Positions 1-11,799 are shown, counted from the first letter of the stretch. The stretch: 64,000 nucleotides of DNA from Portulaca oleracea (GCA_029582165.1 CM055881.1:19287594-19351593); one strand, 5' to 3'. Numbers and translations are program-made. Notes: generated by a model not told the origin, from the sequence alone.

Positions 1-812
1 TTTGAATGCACCAACGGCTAGGATAGCTTGGATATGTGTATTGCTGGCCTTAGCTACCATCCATAGGTAAATAATCCATCAAATAGATGTTAAGACGACA
101 TTATTAAATGGTGAACTAGAAGAGGAGGTGTATATGGAACAACCCAAAGGGTTTGTAGTTGAAGGTCAAGAAAAGAAGCTATGCAAACTTATACGGTCCT
201 TGTATAAACTTAAGCAAGCACTTAAGCAATGACATCAGAAGTTTGATGAAGTAGTGCTTTCAAGTTGGCATAAAATCAATGAATCAAATAAGTGCATATA
301 TTATAAGTTTGAGAATAGTAAAAGGGTGATTATTTACCTATACATTGATATGTTGATCTTTGGCATCGACATAGAGCAAGTTAATAAAACTAAAGAATTT
401 GTATCCTATAAGTACTCTATGAAGAACATGGGTGAAGAGGATGTAATTCTTGGTATTAAGATTATTAGAAATAATGATGAAATAAGTTATCTTAAGAGCA
501 TCACATTGAGAAAATTTTAGACAAGTTTGGAGGTAAGAATATAGCTATGGTAAATACACCTTACGATTCAAGTAAGAAATTACGGAAGAACATTGGCTCT
601 CCGGTTGATCAACTTGAATATGCTAAGGTGATAGAAAGTCTCATGTATGTTATGACAAGTACAAGGCCAGACATTGCATATGTAATTGGCAAGCAAAGTA
701 GATATACAAGTAATTGGGGCAACATGCATTGACATGCTGCTTGGAGAATAATAAAGTATCTAACCGGTACTAAAAGTAACCAACTTACTTATAAAGGAGA
801 TCCTACGGTATT
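1..812 (+). mobile_element. Ty1/copia pol fragment, RT to RNase H, part 1
   Basis: Conceptual translation gives copia reverse transcriptase in pieces: a DVKTTLLNGELEEEVYMEQP block near 90-150, then LYKLKQALKQ followed by a stop near 230, then a YIDMLIFG segment at about 340-365. That last segment sits where copia elements have YVDDML, so the second catalytic Asp is missing. The region from 547 reads GSPVDQLEYAKV and TSTRPDIAYV, the linker before RNase H. Stops and frameshifts break it at several points, so it is inactive. The frame runs to GDPTV near 810 and resumes at 2083, so the intervening 1.3 kb is a later insertion. The 5' part of the element lies outside the window. Confidence 0.85.
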
Positions 813-2082
813 TAATACGTCCGAAAGTGCACGGTGTACAATGTAGTATATCTAGGTTGTTCTCTCGAGGACTTGCTCAGTCTACGCATAATACTATCTC
901 ACTACAAAGGATGCTAGGTCGTCCAAAGGGTTGTTATTTTTGCGATTCCCTAAACTAAAACTAAAAAAGCGATAAGCTTTTAGGTTTTTAACTGATGATT
1001 AAGGGAATTTAGGGGAGTCCACTCTAGTTAACTAATTGATTAGGTGTTAATTATAGTACAAGGTAATATTGATTGTTTCGGGGTCTACAATCTTTCTAAA
1101 GCCTATCACAACAATCTTTCGATCTGGGATGAGTTGTAGTGATCAAACTAAACACCTATTCTCATGGCTATTTAATTCTATCAAATATAAGAGTAGATTA
1201 CAACATGACCTTAAGTATGAACCCACTATTTCTAATTGTGTGCTATGTGTATTTAATCCTTGTTAATCAGATTCACAATAACAATCTTTCGACCCGATAT
1301 TAAGAATCTAAACCAAGTAAAAGGTGATCAGTCAATTCCTCTGACATACAAAACACAAAGATTAAACAATTAGATTAAAACCTCATACTGAAATCAAACA
1401 CCGTAAATCAATTAGTTAACATCGAGTTTATCCCCTAAACAATAAAACTAACTACTCATGCTTGATAAAAACTAACATAACATAGACGAAATCTGAACTA
1501 CAAAGCATAATGAAAACTAAACCGAATATCCAAAGTGTCAAATTCGATCTCCTTGTGTCACCCAAGTTGATCTTGTTCTTCCCCTCTTCCATTCCTAAAA
1601 CTATGAAAACGATGGAAGGAATTAAATCCCCAAAGGGAGAAAAACTAGGGAAAAGTCTAAAACTAAAGTTGAGTCCCCTAGTTGGCAGCGATGTTTTCTT
1701 TTTTAGGTTGGCGAAGACGCGGTTGGCGACCAAGGAGGCTTAGCCTGCATCTCGGATCTTTTCCGCGGGTGCTTGTTCTAGCTCAGTCGCGCCCTGCGTC
1801 TAGTAAGGTACAGCCAACACCATTGTTTAGCGCTTCTTTAGGCTTGGGTTGTGGCACGTGTTGTGGGCTGCTCTTCGTTTCACTTTTTTTTCAACTCTTT
1901 TGTTCATTTTTCTTTCTCTCCAATTCTCTTGGTTTTTGATGGAATTTTCCTTCAAATCTGCAAAACTTACCAATTTCTAAACCAAGGGAAGAAATCATGA
2001 TATAAAAATACAAGAATATATTTCGTAATTAGGAAAAATATAAAGTTAGAAACCTAATAAAGATTATAAAATATACACATAT
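813..2082. mobile_element. LTR-like repeat inserted in the copia pol fragment (copy 1 of a family)
   Basis: This block interrupts the copia reading frame between GDPTV and LEGYSD. It shares a long series of matching segments with 23395-24500: the phrases ggatgctaggtcg, ttaggggagtccactctag, caatctttcgat and aaaccgaa(t/c)atcc occur in the same order in both. It has no convincing coding sequence, and ends in a GC-rich segment (about 1680-1860) flanked by AT-rich sequence. The form suggests an LTR or non-autonomous LTR element. Exact ends, TG/CA termini and a target duplication could not be fixed; a weak GTATT/GCATT pair flanks it. Confidence 0.5.
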
Positions 2083-2257
2083 CAGCATTAGAAGGATACT
2101 CGGATACAAATTGGATAAGTGAGAAAGAATATTACTCTTCTGTTACAGGATGAGTGTTTCTTTTAGGAGGTGGAGTGATTTCTTGGGGATATAAGAAATA
2201 AGCTTGTATAGCCGACTCGACTATGGATTCGGAACTAATAGCATTATATGCTTCATG
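2083..2257 (+). mobile_element. Ty1/copia RNase H fragment, part 2
   Basis: The frame resumes here as LEGYSDTNW followed by TMDSELIALYAS, standard copia RNase H motifs, with one in-frame stop at about 2149. It ends exactly at a GCTTCATG octamer that is repeated at 3118, where the protein continues. The piece is non-functional. Confidence 0.8.
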
Positions 2258-3117
2258 TAGACCTGTCAATACGGGTGGGCGGGCGGGTTACGGGTCGATC
2301 GTATATCAGGTTCGGGTAAAAACGGGTCGGTGTATTTCGGGTTTGGGTAAATACGGGTCGGGTGTATTCCGGTTTCCGGCGGTTTGGGTCGGGTTTACGG
2401 GTCATGACCGCCCTTTTTCTCAGTCACTTACAATTAATAAAATTAATTACTAATTAGTCAAAGACACCTATGTAATGTACCATTCCATTCCATGTTCGAC
2501 CACCACGATATGTCATAGTTGTATAGACATATTACTATACACCTAAGGGACAAAATTTGGCAATCTTCAAGTCTACAAGTATTATGCGGTTTACGTCAAC
2601 AATCCACGAATAACAGTACTTATGAAATATATAGGGTTTTGGGATGCTAATATACTGAACTTTTAGGTTATTGGACAATAATGCATTGAACTTTGACCTT
2701 GGACAATAATACACTATTTTACTGAAAGAGAGGAGAGAGGCGGGATTGCAGGAGTTTGAGGGTTCACTGAAGAGTGAGTGAGTGGCAGTGTTAGGGTTTT
2801 GTTTTGGTCATTTCTTATTTGATTATTTCATTTTATGTCTCTCTCTACGCATAGCTTTCCAAAGCCACCCAATATTTTACTTTTGGGCCTTAATTTTCAT
2901 GAAATGGGCCCATTTTTTTGTACAAGGCCAAAGTAGACAAAAACTTAAAATTAAAGTGTCTGACCCAACGGGTCGACCCAGACCTGACCCGTTTTTTACC
3001 GGGTTCTTTGGGTTGGGTCATTTTCGGGTCCCGGGTCGAAATTTCGTGTTCAAAACCCATTTTTTGTGGGTCGGTTTGGGTCGGGTTTCCGGGTCGGGTC
3101 GAGAGTTGCCAGGTCTA
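2258..3117. mobile_element. hAT-type MITE (860 bp) with 8-bp target duplication
   Basis: The ends are inverted: TAGACCTGTCAA at 2258 and TTGCCAGGTCTA ending at 3117, differing at one base. The direct repeat GCTTCATG flanks it at 2250-2257 and 3118-3125. Removing the block rejoins the copia RNase H frame (ALYAS to CKEVEWLRN), which supports these ends. Subterminal regions are rich in CGGGT/GGGTC repeats, typical of plant hAT elements. It has no transposase, so it is non-autonomous. The centre (about 2640-2715) holds a fragment resembling the repeat at 22985. Confidence 0.88.
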
Positions 3118-3430
3118 GCTTCATGCAAAGAAGTGGAATGGTTAAGGAACTTACTATTGGAAATACCACTTTGGTATACGCCGATGACATCTATCACAAT
3201 TCACTGTGATAGTAAATCTACTCTTGATGTTGTGTTTAGTCATGTTTACAATGGCCAGTCAAGGCATATTAGTTTACGACACGCCTATGTTTATTAGTTA
3301 ATCAAAGATGGAGTAGTGACTTTAAAGTTTATCAAGTCAAAGAGAATTTAGTTGATCCTTTAACCAAATCTCCACTACTCGCAACAAAGACTCAACTTTA
3401 CAATTGGTGTAAACCGAATCTCTAAAGTTC
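3118..3430 (+). mobile_element. Ty1/copia RNase H C-terminus, part 3
   Basis: Translation gives CKEVEWLRNLLLEIPLW, then SRHISLRHAYV and GVVTLKFIKSK, the conserved C-terminal blocks of copia RNase H, with stops between them. It is the continuation of the pieces at 1-812 and 2083-2257. The 3' LTR of the element was not recognised; the sequence runs into Tat/Ogre-like LTR sequence near 3480. Confidence 0.85.
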
Positions 3431-3480
3431 AAATGAGTACGGAGTTGTCAAAAGTAGTAGGAAGTATCAATATTTTAAAT
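3431..3480. other. Junction between copia remnant and LTR copy A
   Basis: Short unassigned sequence, probably the end of the copia internal region. It contains no LTR start that I can identify. Confidence 0.3.
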
Positions 3481-3901
3481 CCCAAAGTCAAAGTCAAGGG
3501 TCAAAAGTCAACGTGCATGGATCATGGGATTGCATGGAAAAGGAGGGAAAAATTTGGCTCGGACGCTGATTTGAAGAGGAAGGCCGCCTGGCCGTAGATC
3601 CTACCTCACACAGATTGCCATGCTGATAATTGTAATCCTGGTCCAGGGAATAGAGGAAGGCCGTCGAGCCTTCCTATTTCCTGGGCTAGGGGCGCGTGTG
3701 AATTCCGGGCTAGGCCGAAGGCCTCTGGAAGAGAGGAAGGCCGTCGAGCCTTCCTTTTTTTTGCGGGCTTTTTGGCGGTGCTGAGCTTGCCTTGGAAGCG
3801 GGCAAGGCCTAGTGCCCTTCTTATTTTCTTTGATTAAAGCCTAATTATTTTTAGCCTAATTTTCCCATGTGAAATTTATCGGCACAAAATTCAGTGTCTA
3901 C
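3481..3901 (-). mobile_element. Truncated Tat/Ogre-like LTR (copy A)
   Basis: This matches the right-hand part of the LTR at 5549-7159: ggtcaaaagtcaacg, atgggattgcatggaaa, gaggaaggccgcctgg, and the terminal block aaatttatcg ending in TGTCTACA. The segment equivalent to the outer 1.2 kb of the LTR is missing, so the copy is truncated where it meets the copia remnant. The minus orientation is inferred from the neighbouring complete element. Confidence 0.75.
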
Positions 3902-4840
3902 AGAGAGCCCTCACTTTGATCGAGTCTGAATAGGACGAAGGTCAAAGTGGCCTAAGATGTTGTCTGCTTGTCGTCTGTCTTGGAGATGGATGTCATCGGC
4001 GCTCTTTTATGTGGCGACTGGATGACGGATGCAATCGGTGTTCTTTTATGTGGCGACCGGAAGGTGAATGATATCGGTGCTCTTTTATGTGGCAACGGAA
4101 GATAGCTGATGCCGGTGCTCTTTTATATGGCAACCAGAAGATAGTTAATGTCAGTGCTCTTTTATGTGGCAACCGAAAGATGGCTGATGTCAGTGCTCTT
4201 TTATGTGGCAACCGGAAGATGGCTGATATCAGTGCTCTTTTATTTGGTAATCGGGAGGTGGATGCTGTCGGTGCTCTTTTATGTGGCGACCGGAAGGTGG
4301 ATGCTGTCGGTGCTCTTTTATGTGGCAACTGGAAGGTGGATGAATGTCAGCCCTCTTTTAACAGCAGATGGAAGATGATGTCCCGGTTTTCCCGGTGTTG
4401 GTGATGGCTCCCTACACAGAAACCAAAGCAGACTGTCCGATCATTTTGAACAATGGCTGGAGATATAGAGAATTACTTGTCTGGAAGATTTATTGTAGCT
4501 GATCCGAACTCCCTTTCTCCTTTGTTTCTATCGATGTCCCAGTCTTTCCCGGTGTCGATGATGCCTTATGGATTTACCCGAGGCGGATCGGATTTTCCTG
4601 ATGTAGATGATGCCCGACAGATTTTCCCGAGGTTGAAGATGCCCAACGGATTTTCTCACGGCGGATTGGATTTTCCCGATGCTGATGGTGACCAACGGAC
4701 TTTCCCGAGCCGGATCGAATTTTTCCGATGTTGATGATGCCCAACAGATTTTTCCAAGGCGGATCGGTTGATGATGCCCAACGAATTTTCCTGATGTTGG
4801 TGACGCCCAACGGATTTTCCCGAGGCGGATGATAGTGTCG
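3902..4840 (-). mobile_element. Retroelement 3' region next to LTR copy A, with minisatellite
   Basis: The sequence parallels 7160-8100 closely: it starts GAGAGCCCTCACTTTG beside the LTR, then a 39-bp tandem repeat, then a segment with recurring cccgaggcggatcg and gatgatgccca phrases. On the minus strand the purine-rich stretch beside the LTR could be the polypurine tract. Open frames exist on both strands but arise from the repeat, so no gene is called. Similarity to the other copy is lost at about 4840. Confidence 0.65.
3990..4345. repeat. 39-bp minisatellite, about 9 units (copy A)
   Basis: The unit carries the phrase gtgctcttttatgtggc, followed by a variable (a/g)accggaaga tail, and recurs every 39 bp. 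Because 39 is divisible by three, a 13-residue periodic frame stays open on both strands. Units differ by several substitutions, so the array is not very young. The same array, larger, lies at 7257-7645. Confidence 0.9.
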
Positions 4841-5069
4841 GTGGCGTCCATGGCAACTTTTGTGGCTTCGGCAGACTAGAAGATCGCCATGAGGATGAGC
4901 TTTGGACGATAGTTCGCTTGAACTTGAAAGAACTCATCTAGAGTGTGATTAGAACTTCCTCTAATCTTGCTCTTGATGATTAGCAGTCGAGTCTGAACAT
5001 CTGTGTGAGATGAATTTCTTTGATTCTCCCTCTTTTCTTGACAAGGATACATGCACCTGATCTTTTTTT

Positions 5070-5480
5070 TCTTCCTATTTTTGAATTTTTTTCCCAATTT
5101 GCGCTAAACTTCAGAACTAAGCATAAGCTGGTATTGAAGCTATAATACACCTCATCTCTTATTCATGTCGGAGCTATTTAGACCCTAAGTACCTGGGGTC
5201 TAAGTATTTCCTACATGAGTAAGAAAAGTGTATTATAGCTACAATATATGTCAGTTTTAACCCGAGTCTTGAAGTTTGGCACTAATCGAGAGAGCAATTC
5301 AAACATGGCAAGAAAAAGAAAAAGAAAAACGGTGCATATGCCTTTTTTTTCATCCCACAAACTTTAAGGTCCTTTTGTATTTTTCTCATAAACTTTAAGG
5401 TCCCAAAAATTAACAATAAAAAACAAGGGTCCAGAAAATAAAGTACCTTATACTTCGGGGTCTAAAATGTGACCTACCCA
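5070..5480. mobile_element. Partial copy of the MITE family seen complete at 56924-57477
   Basis: It shares the internal part and the right arm of the later MITE: paired ctcttattcatgt / acatgagtaagaaaag arms around a ggggtctaagta centre, then cccacaaactttaaggtcc and cttcggggtctaaaatg. The left terminal repeat is not recognisable. The flanks 4841-5069 and 5481-5548 hold nothing else I recognise. Confidence 0.65.
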
Positions 5481-5548
5481 CCATTGACGTTGGGCAACAG
5501 AATTTGCAAAACAAAATTTTCTTTATGTCAATTTCGTTGATCAGTGGA

Positions 5549-7159
5549 TGTAGGACCCCGGAAAAAGTGACCCTCTTTCCGTGATGTGCTACTTTAACGA
5601 TCGGAAGCCGACTAAGGTTACCCCCTTAAATAAAGATATTTTTGCTTTATGAAATTCATTTTCGGGGGTAACTTTTTATTTATTCAATAATCAACTTTTA
5701 TTATTCACATGTTTGAAATTACATCAAATTAATTTTACAAATAATTTATATAAAGTTCGATTCGAATCCGAGCCAAATATGAGTCTTATGGATCCACAAG
5801 GCCCAACAGAAACTATCCGAAAAAAATCAAAGGCCGCATGGCCTATGATTTTTTTTTCTATGGTATTTTCTCTTGGTTAGGCTCCGGATCGGAATATGGA
5901 CATATGTAAATTATTTTTTATAAATTCTCTCGGCGTAATAAATATGCATGTTGGATTATAAAAAAAGTGGTCAAAAAGAAAGTAAAAAGTCGCCAGCCGA
6001 TTTAAGGAAACCGACGAACCGAAAATAATGAAAAATGACTCCGGTCTACAAACCCGAATTTCAAGTTCGTGGGCAAGGTTACGAATTTGAGAATTAAAAT
6101 AATTCTCAAATATGCCTGTTAGAAAACAGACTCTACTAAAATCAAACTTGAAATGAAATTGAGCGGGGAGAACTGTTAATAAATTTCACGAAATTATTAT
6201 TCGAACATGCAAATGAAAATTAAAGAATGACGGTTTTTATAAAATGAATGTACAAATAACACGTTTACATGAAATAAACTACATTATTGAAACTTAAAGG
6301 ATGAACGAACCTCACTTGAAACTTCGGTAGGATGGATTGAAGATCAAACTCCTTATGATGACCCTTGACCGTGACTTGAATATGGCTTGGAATGAAGATT
6401 ATTCGGTGGTGGATGTGGTTTATGATCGGTGTGATGATGGTATGTATAATGGTTATGGATGATGATTATAGATGATGGAAGAGAATATGAGTATAGTATA
6501 ATGAGAGTAAGGAAATGGAGAGAATAAGGATATAGGATGATGATTATAGAGAGAGTAGAGAATGGTGGAGAGAGTATAGAATGATGAGAAGTTGGTGATG
6601 ATTTGATGATGGGAAGAGTTAATGAAATGAGTGAGAATTAAGGTGGTATTTGTAGTGGAAGGATGGATGGATGGAGATCGGAGATGAGGGATATGATCCA
6701 AAGGATCATGTCCTCCAAGCCAATAGCAAGGCCATCGGCGGTTGCTTCGGTCAAGGGTAAAAAGTCAACGAGTATGGACCATGGGATTGCATGGAAAAGG
6801 AGGGAAAAATTTGGCGCGGATACTGATTTGAAGAGGAAGGCCGCCTGGTCGTAAATCGTCCCTCACATAGATTGCCACGCTGGCAATTGTATTCCTAGTC
6901 CAGGGAATTGAGGAAGGTCATCGGGCCTTCCTATTTTCCTGGGCTAGGGGCGTGTTTGAATTCTGAGCTAGGCCAAAGGCCTGTGGAAGAAAGGAAGGTT
7001 GTCGAGCCTTCCTTTTTTCTGCAGGCTTTTTGGCGGTTCTAGGCTTTCTTAGAAGCGGGTAAGGCCCAGTGCCCTTCTTATTTTCTGTGATTAAAGCCCA
7101 TATATTTTCACCCCAATTTTCCCAAGTGAAATTTATCGGTACAAAATTCAGTGTCGAGA
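5549..7159 (-). mobile_element. 3' LTR of the Tat/Ogre-like element (5549-16801)
   Basis: It begins TGTAGGACCCCGG and ends at GTGTCGAGA, aligned with GTGTCTACA in the other copies. It is colinear with the right LTR (11821-16801) once the LINE is removed from that LTR: the shared series includes gaccctctttcc, gccgactaaggtt, tcattttcgggggtaa, cggcgtaataaa, gtcgccagccgattta and gaggaaggccgcctgg. The 5 bp before it are GTGGA, against TTGGA after the right LTR, a probable target duplication with one change. On the minus strand the sequence just upstream (to the right) is purine-rich, as expected of a polypurine tract before a 3' LTR. Confidence 0.82.
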
Positions 7160-8100
7160 GAGAGCCCCCACTTTGATCGAGTCCGAATAGGACGAAGGTC
7201 AAAGTAGCCTGAGATTCTGTCTGCTTGTCGTCTGTCTTGGAGATGGATGTCGTTGGCGCTCTTTTATGTGGCGACCGGATGACGGATGTTGTCGGTGTTC
7301 TTTTATGTGGCGACCGGAAGGTGAATGATATCAGTTCTCTTTTATGTGGCAACCAGAAGATAGTTGACGTCGGTGCTCTTTTATGTGGCAACCAGAAGAT
7401 GGCTGATGTCGGTGCTCTTTTATGTGGCAACCGGATGATGGCTGATGTCGGTGCTCTTTTATGTGGCAACCGAAAGATGGCTGATGTCGGTGCTCTTTTA
7501 TGTGACAACCGAAAGATGGTTGATGTTGGTGTTCTTTTATGCGGCGACCGAGAGGTGGGTGCTGTTGGTGCTCTTTTATGTGGCGACCGGAAGGTGGATG
7601 CTGTCGGTGCTTTTTTATGTGGTGACCGGAAGGTGGATGAATGTCAGCGTTCTTTTAACGGCAAATTGAAGATGATTTCCCGGTTTTCCCGGTGCTGGTG
7701 ACGGCTCCCTACATAGAAACCAAAGCAGAATGTCAGATCATTTTGAACAATGCTGGAGATATAGAGAATTACCTGTCTGGAAGATTGATCGCAGCTGATC
7801 CGAACTCCCTTTCTCCTTTGTTTCTATCGATGTCTCAGTCTTTCACGGTGTCAATGATGCCTTACGAATTTCCCCGAGGCGGATCGAATTTGCCGGATGC
7901 AGATGATGCCCGGTGGATTTTCCTGAGGTTGAAGATGCCCAACGGATTTTCCTAAGGTGGATCAGATTTACCTGATGCTAATGGTGACCAACAGATTTTC
8001 CCGAGCCGGATCGAATTTTCCCGATATTGATGATGCCCCACGGATTTTTCCAAGGCGGATCGGTTGATGATGCCCAACGAATTTTTCCTACGTATCCGAT
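7160..8100 (-). mobile_element. 3' untranslated region of the Tat/Ogre-like element
   Basis: It lies between the 3' LTR and the poly-pyrimidine region, and contains the minisatellite at 7257-7645 followed by the repeated cccgaggcggatcg and gatgatgccca motifs. Tandem repeats in the 3' untranslated region beside the LTR are a known habit of Tat/Ogre elements. A 196-codon open frame on the minus strand (6918-7508) and a 158-codon frame on the plus strand are products of the 39-bp periodicity and are not called as genes. Confidence 0.65.
7257..7645. repeat. 39-bp minisatellite, about 10 units (copy B)
   Basis: The unit is ggtgctcttttatgtggc plus a variable tail of the type aaccgaaagatggctgatgtc. 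The units nearest the middle (7384-7520) are the most alike, those at the ends more diverged, a pattern expected from unequal exchange. It encodes a 13-residue period in the plus frame (ALLCGNRKMADVG) and another in the minus frame (HKRAPTSAIFRLP). Confidence 0.92.
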
Positions 8101-9443
8101 GTGGAATCAGGCCAGGCGTAGTTCATAAGGTACAACTTCAAAGGATTGGTGCTTCGAGGCGGGCTTGGTGAGGCAGGTTTGAGAACAATTTGGAAAGTTT
8201 ATGAATGGTTTTTTGGTGTGTGTGACTATTAGCTTCGTCTCTAGCTTCTCACCCTCTTTTTTTTCTTTTTTTCTTTTCTTTTTTTTTCTCTCTTTTTTTT
8301 TTTTGCACTTTCTTGTTCCTTTTCTCTCCCTTTTTTTTTGGCATGCTTCAAGATATGAACTGTCCAAACGGGGTTTACTCTCCCAGCACAGGTTTTTCCA
8401 TATGCAAACAAAGTGCTTAAGGGACATGAGTGTCGTATGTACCACTCATGCCGACCCATGTTGGTGGACCAACTAGGAACTCTCTCTTTTTTTTCGACTC
8501 TCTTGTTTTCGCCTTTCTTCGTCATGGGGTTGACTCATGTTCGCCTTTCATCACAACACACCTTTTGGCTTTAGGGTAGATATGGATTGGTCATGAGGAG
8601 AATGACCAGATTGGTCGAGGCTAAGGGTTTTCAAACTGTGACTGTTATGAGTGATGCAAAGAGAGATGATTTGGTGAAGGGAAATTTGCGATGGAGATGA
8701 AGGTTATAAGCAAGGGAAAATATTGTGAACGAATGGGAAGGTAACAGATGATACAGAAGCTGATGTGGGTGGTGAGGTGATAGCTCCTTTATCCTAGGCA
8801 CATTTTGTTCAAGCTGCTAGTCTAGGAGCATAGAGATATCAACTTTCAAGAGACTGATGGTTTTTGGTCTTCTCTCCTTTTGCCTAGCCTACTCGATGAT
8901 TGCAGACTGGCTTCTCTCTTTTTTTTTCTCTATTTTTTTTAAACCCTGGATTCGTAAGATGACAAACGTGATGAACGGAAGGGTATATGAAGGTGATGAT
9001 AGATGGATATGTCAGACTTGGATGTTAAGCCTAACGAATGGGTGAAGGAGCTTTTCAACTCAAGTTAAGAGCACAAGCACGAGATTCTCAAACAATCAAA
9101 TAGATGCATCTTATTGAATTCAAAAGACAAGCATATCAAAGACCGACTCAATGTCACCCTTAATTGAGTCTGAAAACAGGATGCTCAACATAATTAGGAC
9201 CCTAGCTAACTTCTCAGTCCTCTTCGTGCAATATTGCCTTGCCTTATTGACTTCTCTTGTAGGCTTTCTGTGCTGCTTTTGGCAGAGGCAATTTCCCTAA
9301 CCGGATCATACCCTCAATCTTATTTTTCAAGGTCCAACACTTCTCGGTGTCATGTCCCTTACACATGTGATAGTTGCAGAATGCACTTTCATCCCAGCTT
9401 GGGTATTTCGTTTCTGGCTCTAGTCTTGGTAAAGGTAACTTAA
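8101..9443 (-). mobile_element. Non-coding internal region of the Tat/Ogre-like element
   Basis: No protein is recognised here. It contains a strong pyrimidine tract (8250-8340 and 8485-8520) and, at about 8355-8475, a segment that on the minus strand reads CPLSTLFAYGKTCAGRVNP. This has the same layout as a segment near 25320-25440, also beside a pyrimidine tract. It lies where pol would be in a complete element, so pol has been lost or replaced. Confidence 0.4.
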
Positions 9444-10752
9444 TCAGGTTTTTTTTCTAAAGAGATGAGCCAAAGCATCGACGTAGGTGGTGTCAAGTGG
9501 GGTGTAACGGTCATACTTTGGTTGGATTCCTGACTGAATTACATTAGTCTCAATGCTCTTAGAAGGGTGGCTGGGCGAACCAGTAGCCCTCCTCTCAGGA
9601 CTGGAATTCTTCCACTCTTGGGCGGCGACCTTCTCACTGTTTATGGTCTCGAGTTTGACACAAAGGTCCTTCAAGTAGTCTAAGTCCTTTATCACATGGT
9701 ATCCCAAGTGTCGAGCCAGGCTACTTTTGAGACTCTGCTTGAATGTAGTCAGTTGCAGGCGCAAAGGTATCGTCTCATTGATGTGAGACAGCTTGGTGTG
9801 CCACCTTTCGAAGTAATCCAGGAAGGGCTCATCTTCCCTTTGCTTCATTGTGGTTATGTCCTCCATTGTGGCCTGTTTCTTCTGGATACGGCTGTAGTGA
9901 TTGATAAAGGCCTTACACAACTCGGTCCAATCAGCCTTGACTTGAGATGTTAGGGCATGGTACCATACTTTGGCTTCTCCATCTAGGGTGGATGGGAAAA
10001 CTGTAGAGTACAAGTCTACATCAATCTTGTTGAGAGGTGCCAATCACATGAACTCCTCCACGTGGTGAGTGGGATTCTCAGATGGCTTGAAGTTGATATT
10101 AGGCACCTCAATCTTGTCAGTGATTTTCATGACAGGGTAGATAAGGCACATCTGTGTACTTGTCAGCAAAGGCTGGCACAGTGCTCATCATCTTGGTGAT
10201 GCTCTCTAACTTTTTCTCTAAGGCCTTAACAGTTGGGTCCTCCATGAGCTTTGGAATCTCCGAAGTAGTTTTGGGCTTCCCTTTGAATGATCTTAAGCCC
10301 CCAGACTTATCTCCTGCAGGTCTCTTGGTGAGTTCAGGCTCAGATTCGTACCGATGGACTTTCACCGCATCATCATCTCCTTCATCGTTTAGGCGCAACT
10401 TCTCATTGATCTTTGTGATGGCCTGCAGCATGCCATCCATTACTTGTTGTTGCTCATGGAACCTCTTCTCGATCTTTTTCTCCTGTTGGAAGGAATTTGC
10501 AAAGACTAAGCTTTGCATCTTAGTATAAAGATCCTCTAGCTGCTTGGAAATGTTGGCTTCAGCGCCTTGGACAGGGATCTCTTGGAATCGTTCTTCAGCC
10601 ATGATATGGACTCTGACTCGAGTGACGGATGGATCACGGTTTGGATTCGGGACCAGTCGGCTGGTATGTGAATCTCTGATGCGGGCCCGGAGTTGATCTC
10701 CTATCTTGCCTGTATGGAAATTTGTTAGTGACTCGATAGTTGACTCTGACAC
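9444..10752 (-). pseudogene. Tat/Ogre-like gag, frameshifted
   Basis: Two minus-strand frames make up the gag. The N-terminal part (10752-10117) begins MSESTIESLTN and contains a coiled-coil-like stretch with many Lys/Glu/Gln. The C-terminal part (10043-9444) carries the retrotransposon gag fold signature, including VWYHALTSQVKADW and LCKAFINHYSR, and a later PFLDYFERWHTKL. The two lie in different frames, separated by about 70 bp with stops near 10050-10115, so the gene is broken. No zinc knuckle and no protease follow. The product would have formed the particle core for the element's RNA. Confidence 0.85.
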
Positions 10753-11799
10753 TTTCTACCTGATGCATGTATGTCCTAGAAGACCTATATGAGACCCTAT
10801 TGACTTGACGCCTACATGATGACACTTACAAAATGACTCACCCACTTTTTGGGAATGCATGACCTAACTCTATATGGGCTATACAACATAACATTATAAA
10901 ATGCCAAATAAATTCAATCATAGTGAGTGGATCATAAGTTGAAAGGCACAAGTTAGTGTTTTTCATTTTCGGATGACCCCAATCCACAGGCCGACCGTTT
11001 TAAAGAGAATTCGTAACTTGGCCCAACAACTCAGATGGCTTTAGCTATGTTAGCTATTATGCGGACTAAAATAATGTTCCACAAGACCGATGACCCATTT
11101 TTTTAAGCTTTATTTTATTTTACCCTTTTTTTTACTCAAGTAAAATGCATATTGTAAAGGACTGAATAAAACCAGCTATAAGCGAGTTATAATTAATTTA
11201 TAAGCTTAATTTATAAATCTGATATGGTTGGGTCTAACAAGGGGCCGACCATAAATGCGATAGATTTAATAATTAAATTTATAAATTAATTTACTCAAAC
11301 TTAGTGACTATTATGCTGTCTATGACGCAATCCATTAACTTTGTTGGGACTTTAATTAGATTTTTTTGGACATTTATTAAGAGAACTTCGTAAAGGGTCA
11401 TATAATATCATCTAAAGTGAGTCAATTTTTATTTATTAATCAAAATAATCAACCCTTGTACATAAATGGGCTCTTCCACTGGGCTAGCCATAATGCCTTT
11501 GGGTGAGGTGTTGCTCATCGGACTTCAAGGAAGCCTTGGAGTATAACATGGGTGAGAGGAGAGACCAATTGCTTGGCGATGTAGAGTGCATCACACAAGT
11601 AGTGGTCGCCCGCTCTCGGGTAAAATCCTAGGTTACCTAAACAATCGCTTTTGTGCTTCCGTGTCAAAAGACCCGGAGAGTAGCCTTGTATGCAATATGC
11701 CTAAAGAATAATAAAATCGTGAAATGAATAAACTTTCTCCCTTTTACAATTTCAAAACAACTTGACTTTTTCAAGTTTTACCCTCTTTTTAAGTTTAAC
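10753..11799 (-). mobile_element. 5' leader of the Tat/Ogre-like element
   Basis: About 1 kb of AT-rich sequence between the primer site and gag. No convincing open frame is present. Such long leaders are usual in this retrotransposon group. It contains a run of t-rich segments at 11095-11140 and otherwise no repeats that I could see. Confidence 0.6.

Noticed and set aside
6918..7508. 196-codon minus-strand ORF and 158-codon plus-strand ORF as genes
   Set aside because: Both are produced by the 39-bp periodicity, which leaves several frames open. No domain is recognisable and the frames cross the LTR boundary.
3990..7645. The regular 39-bp repeats as a CRISPR array
   Set aside because: There are no unique spacers between identical repeats, the units are contiguous and diverged, and the surroundings are plant retroelements.
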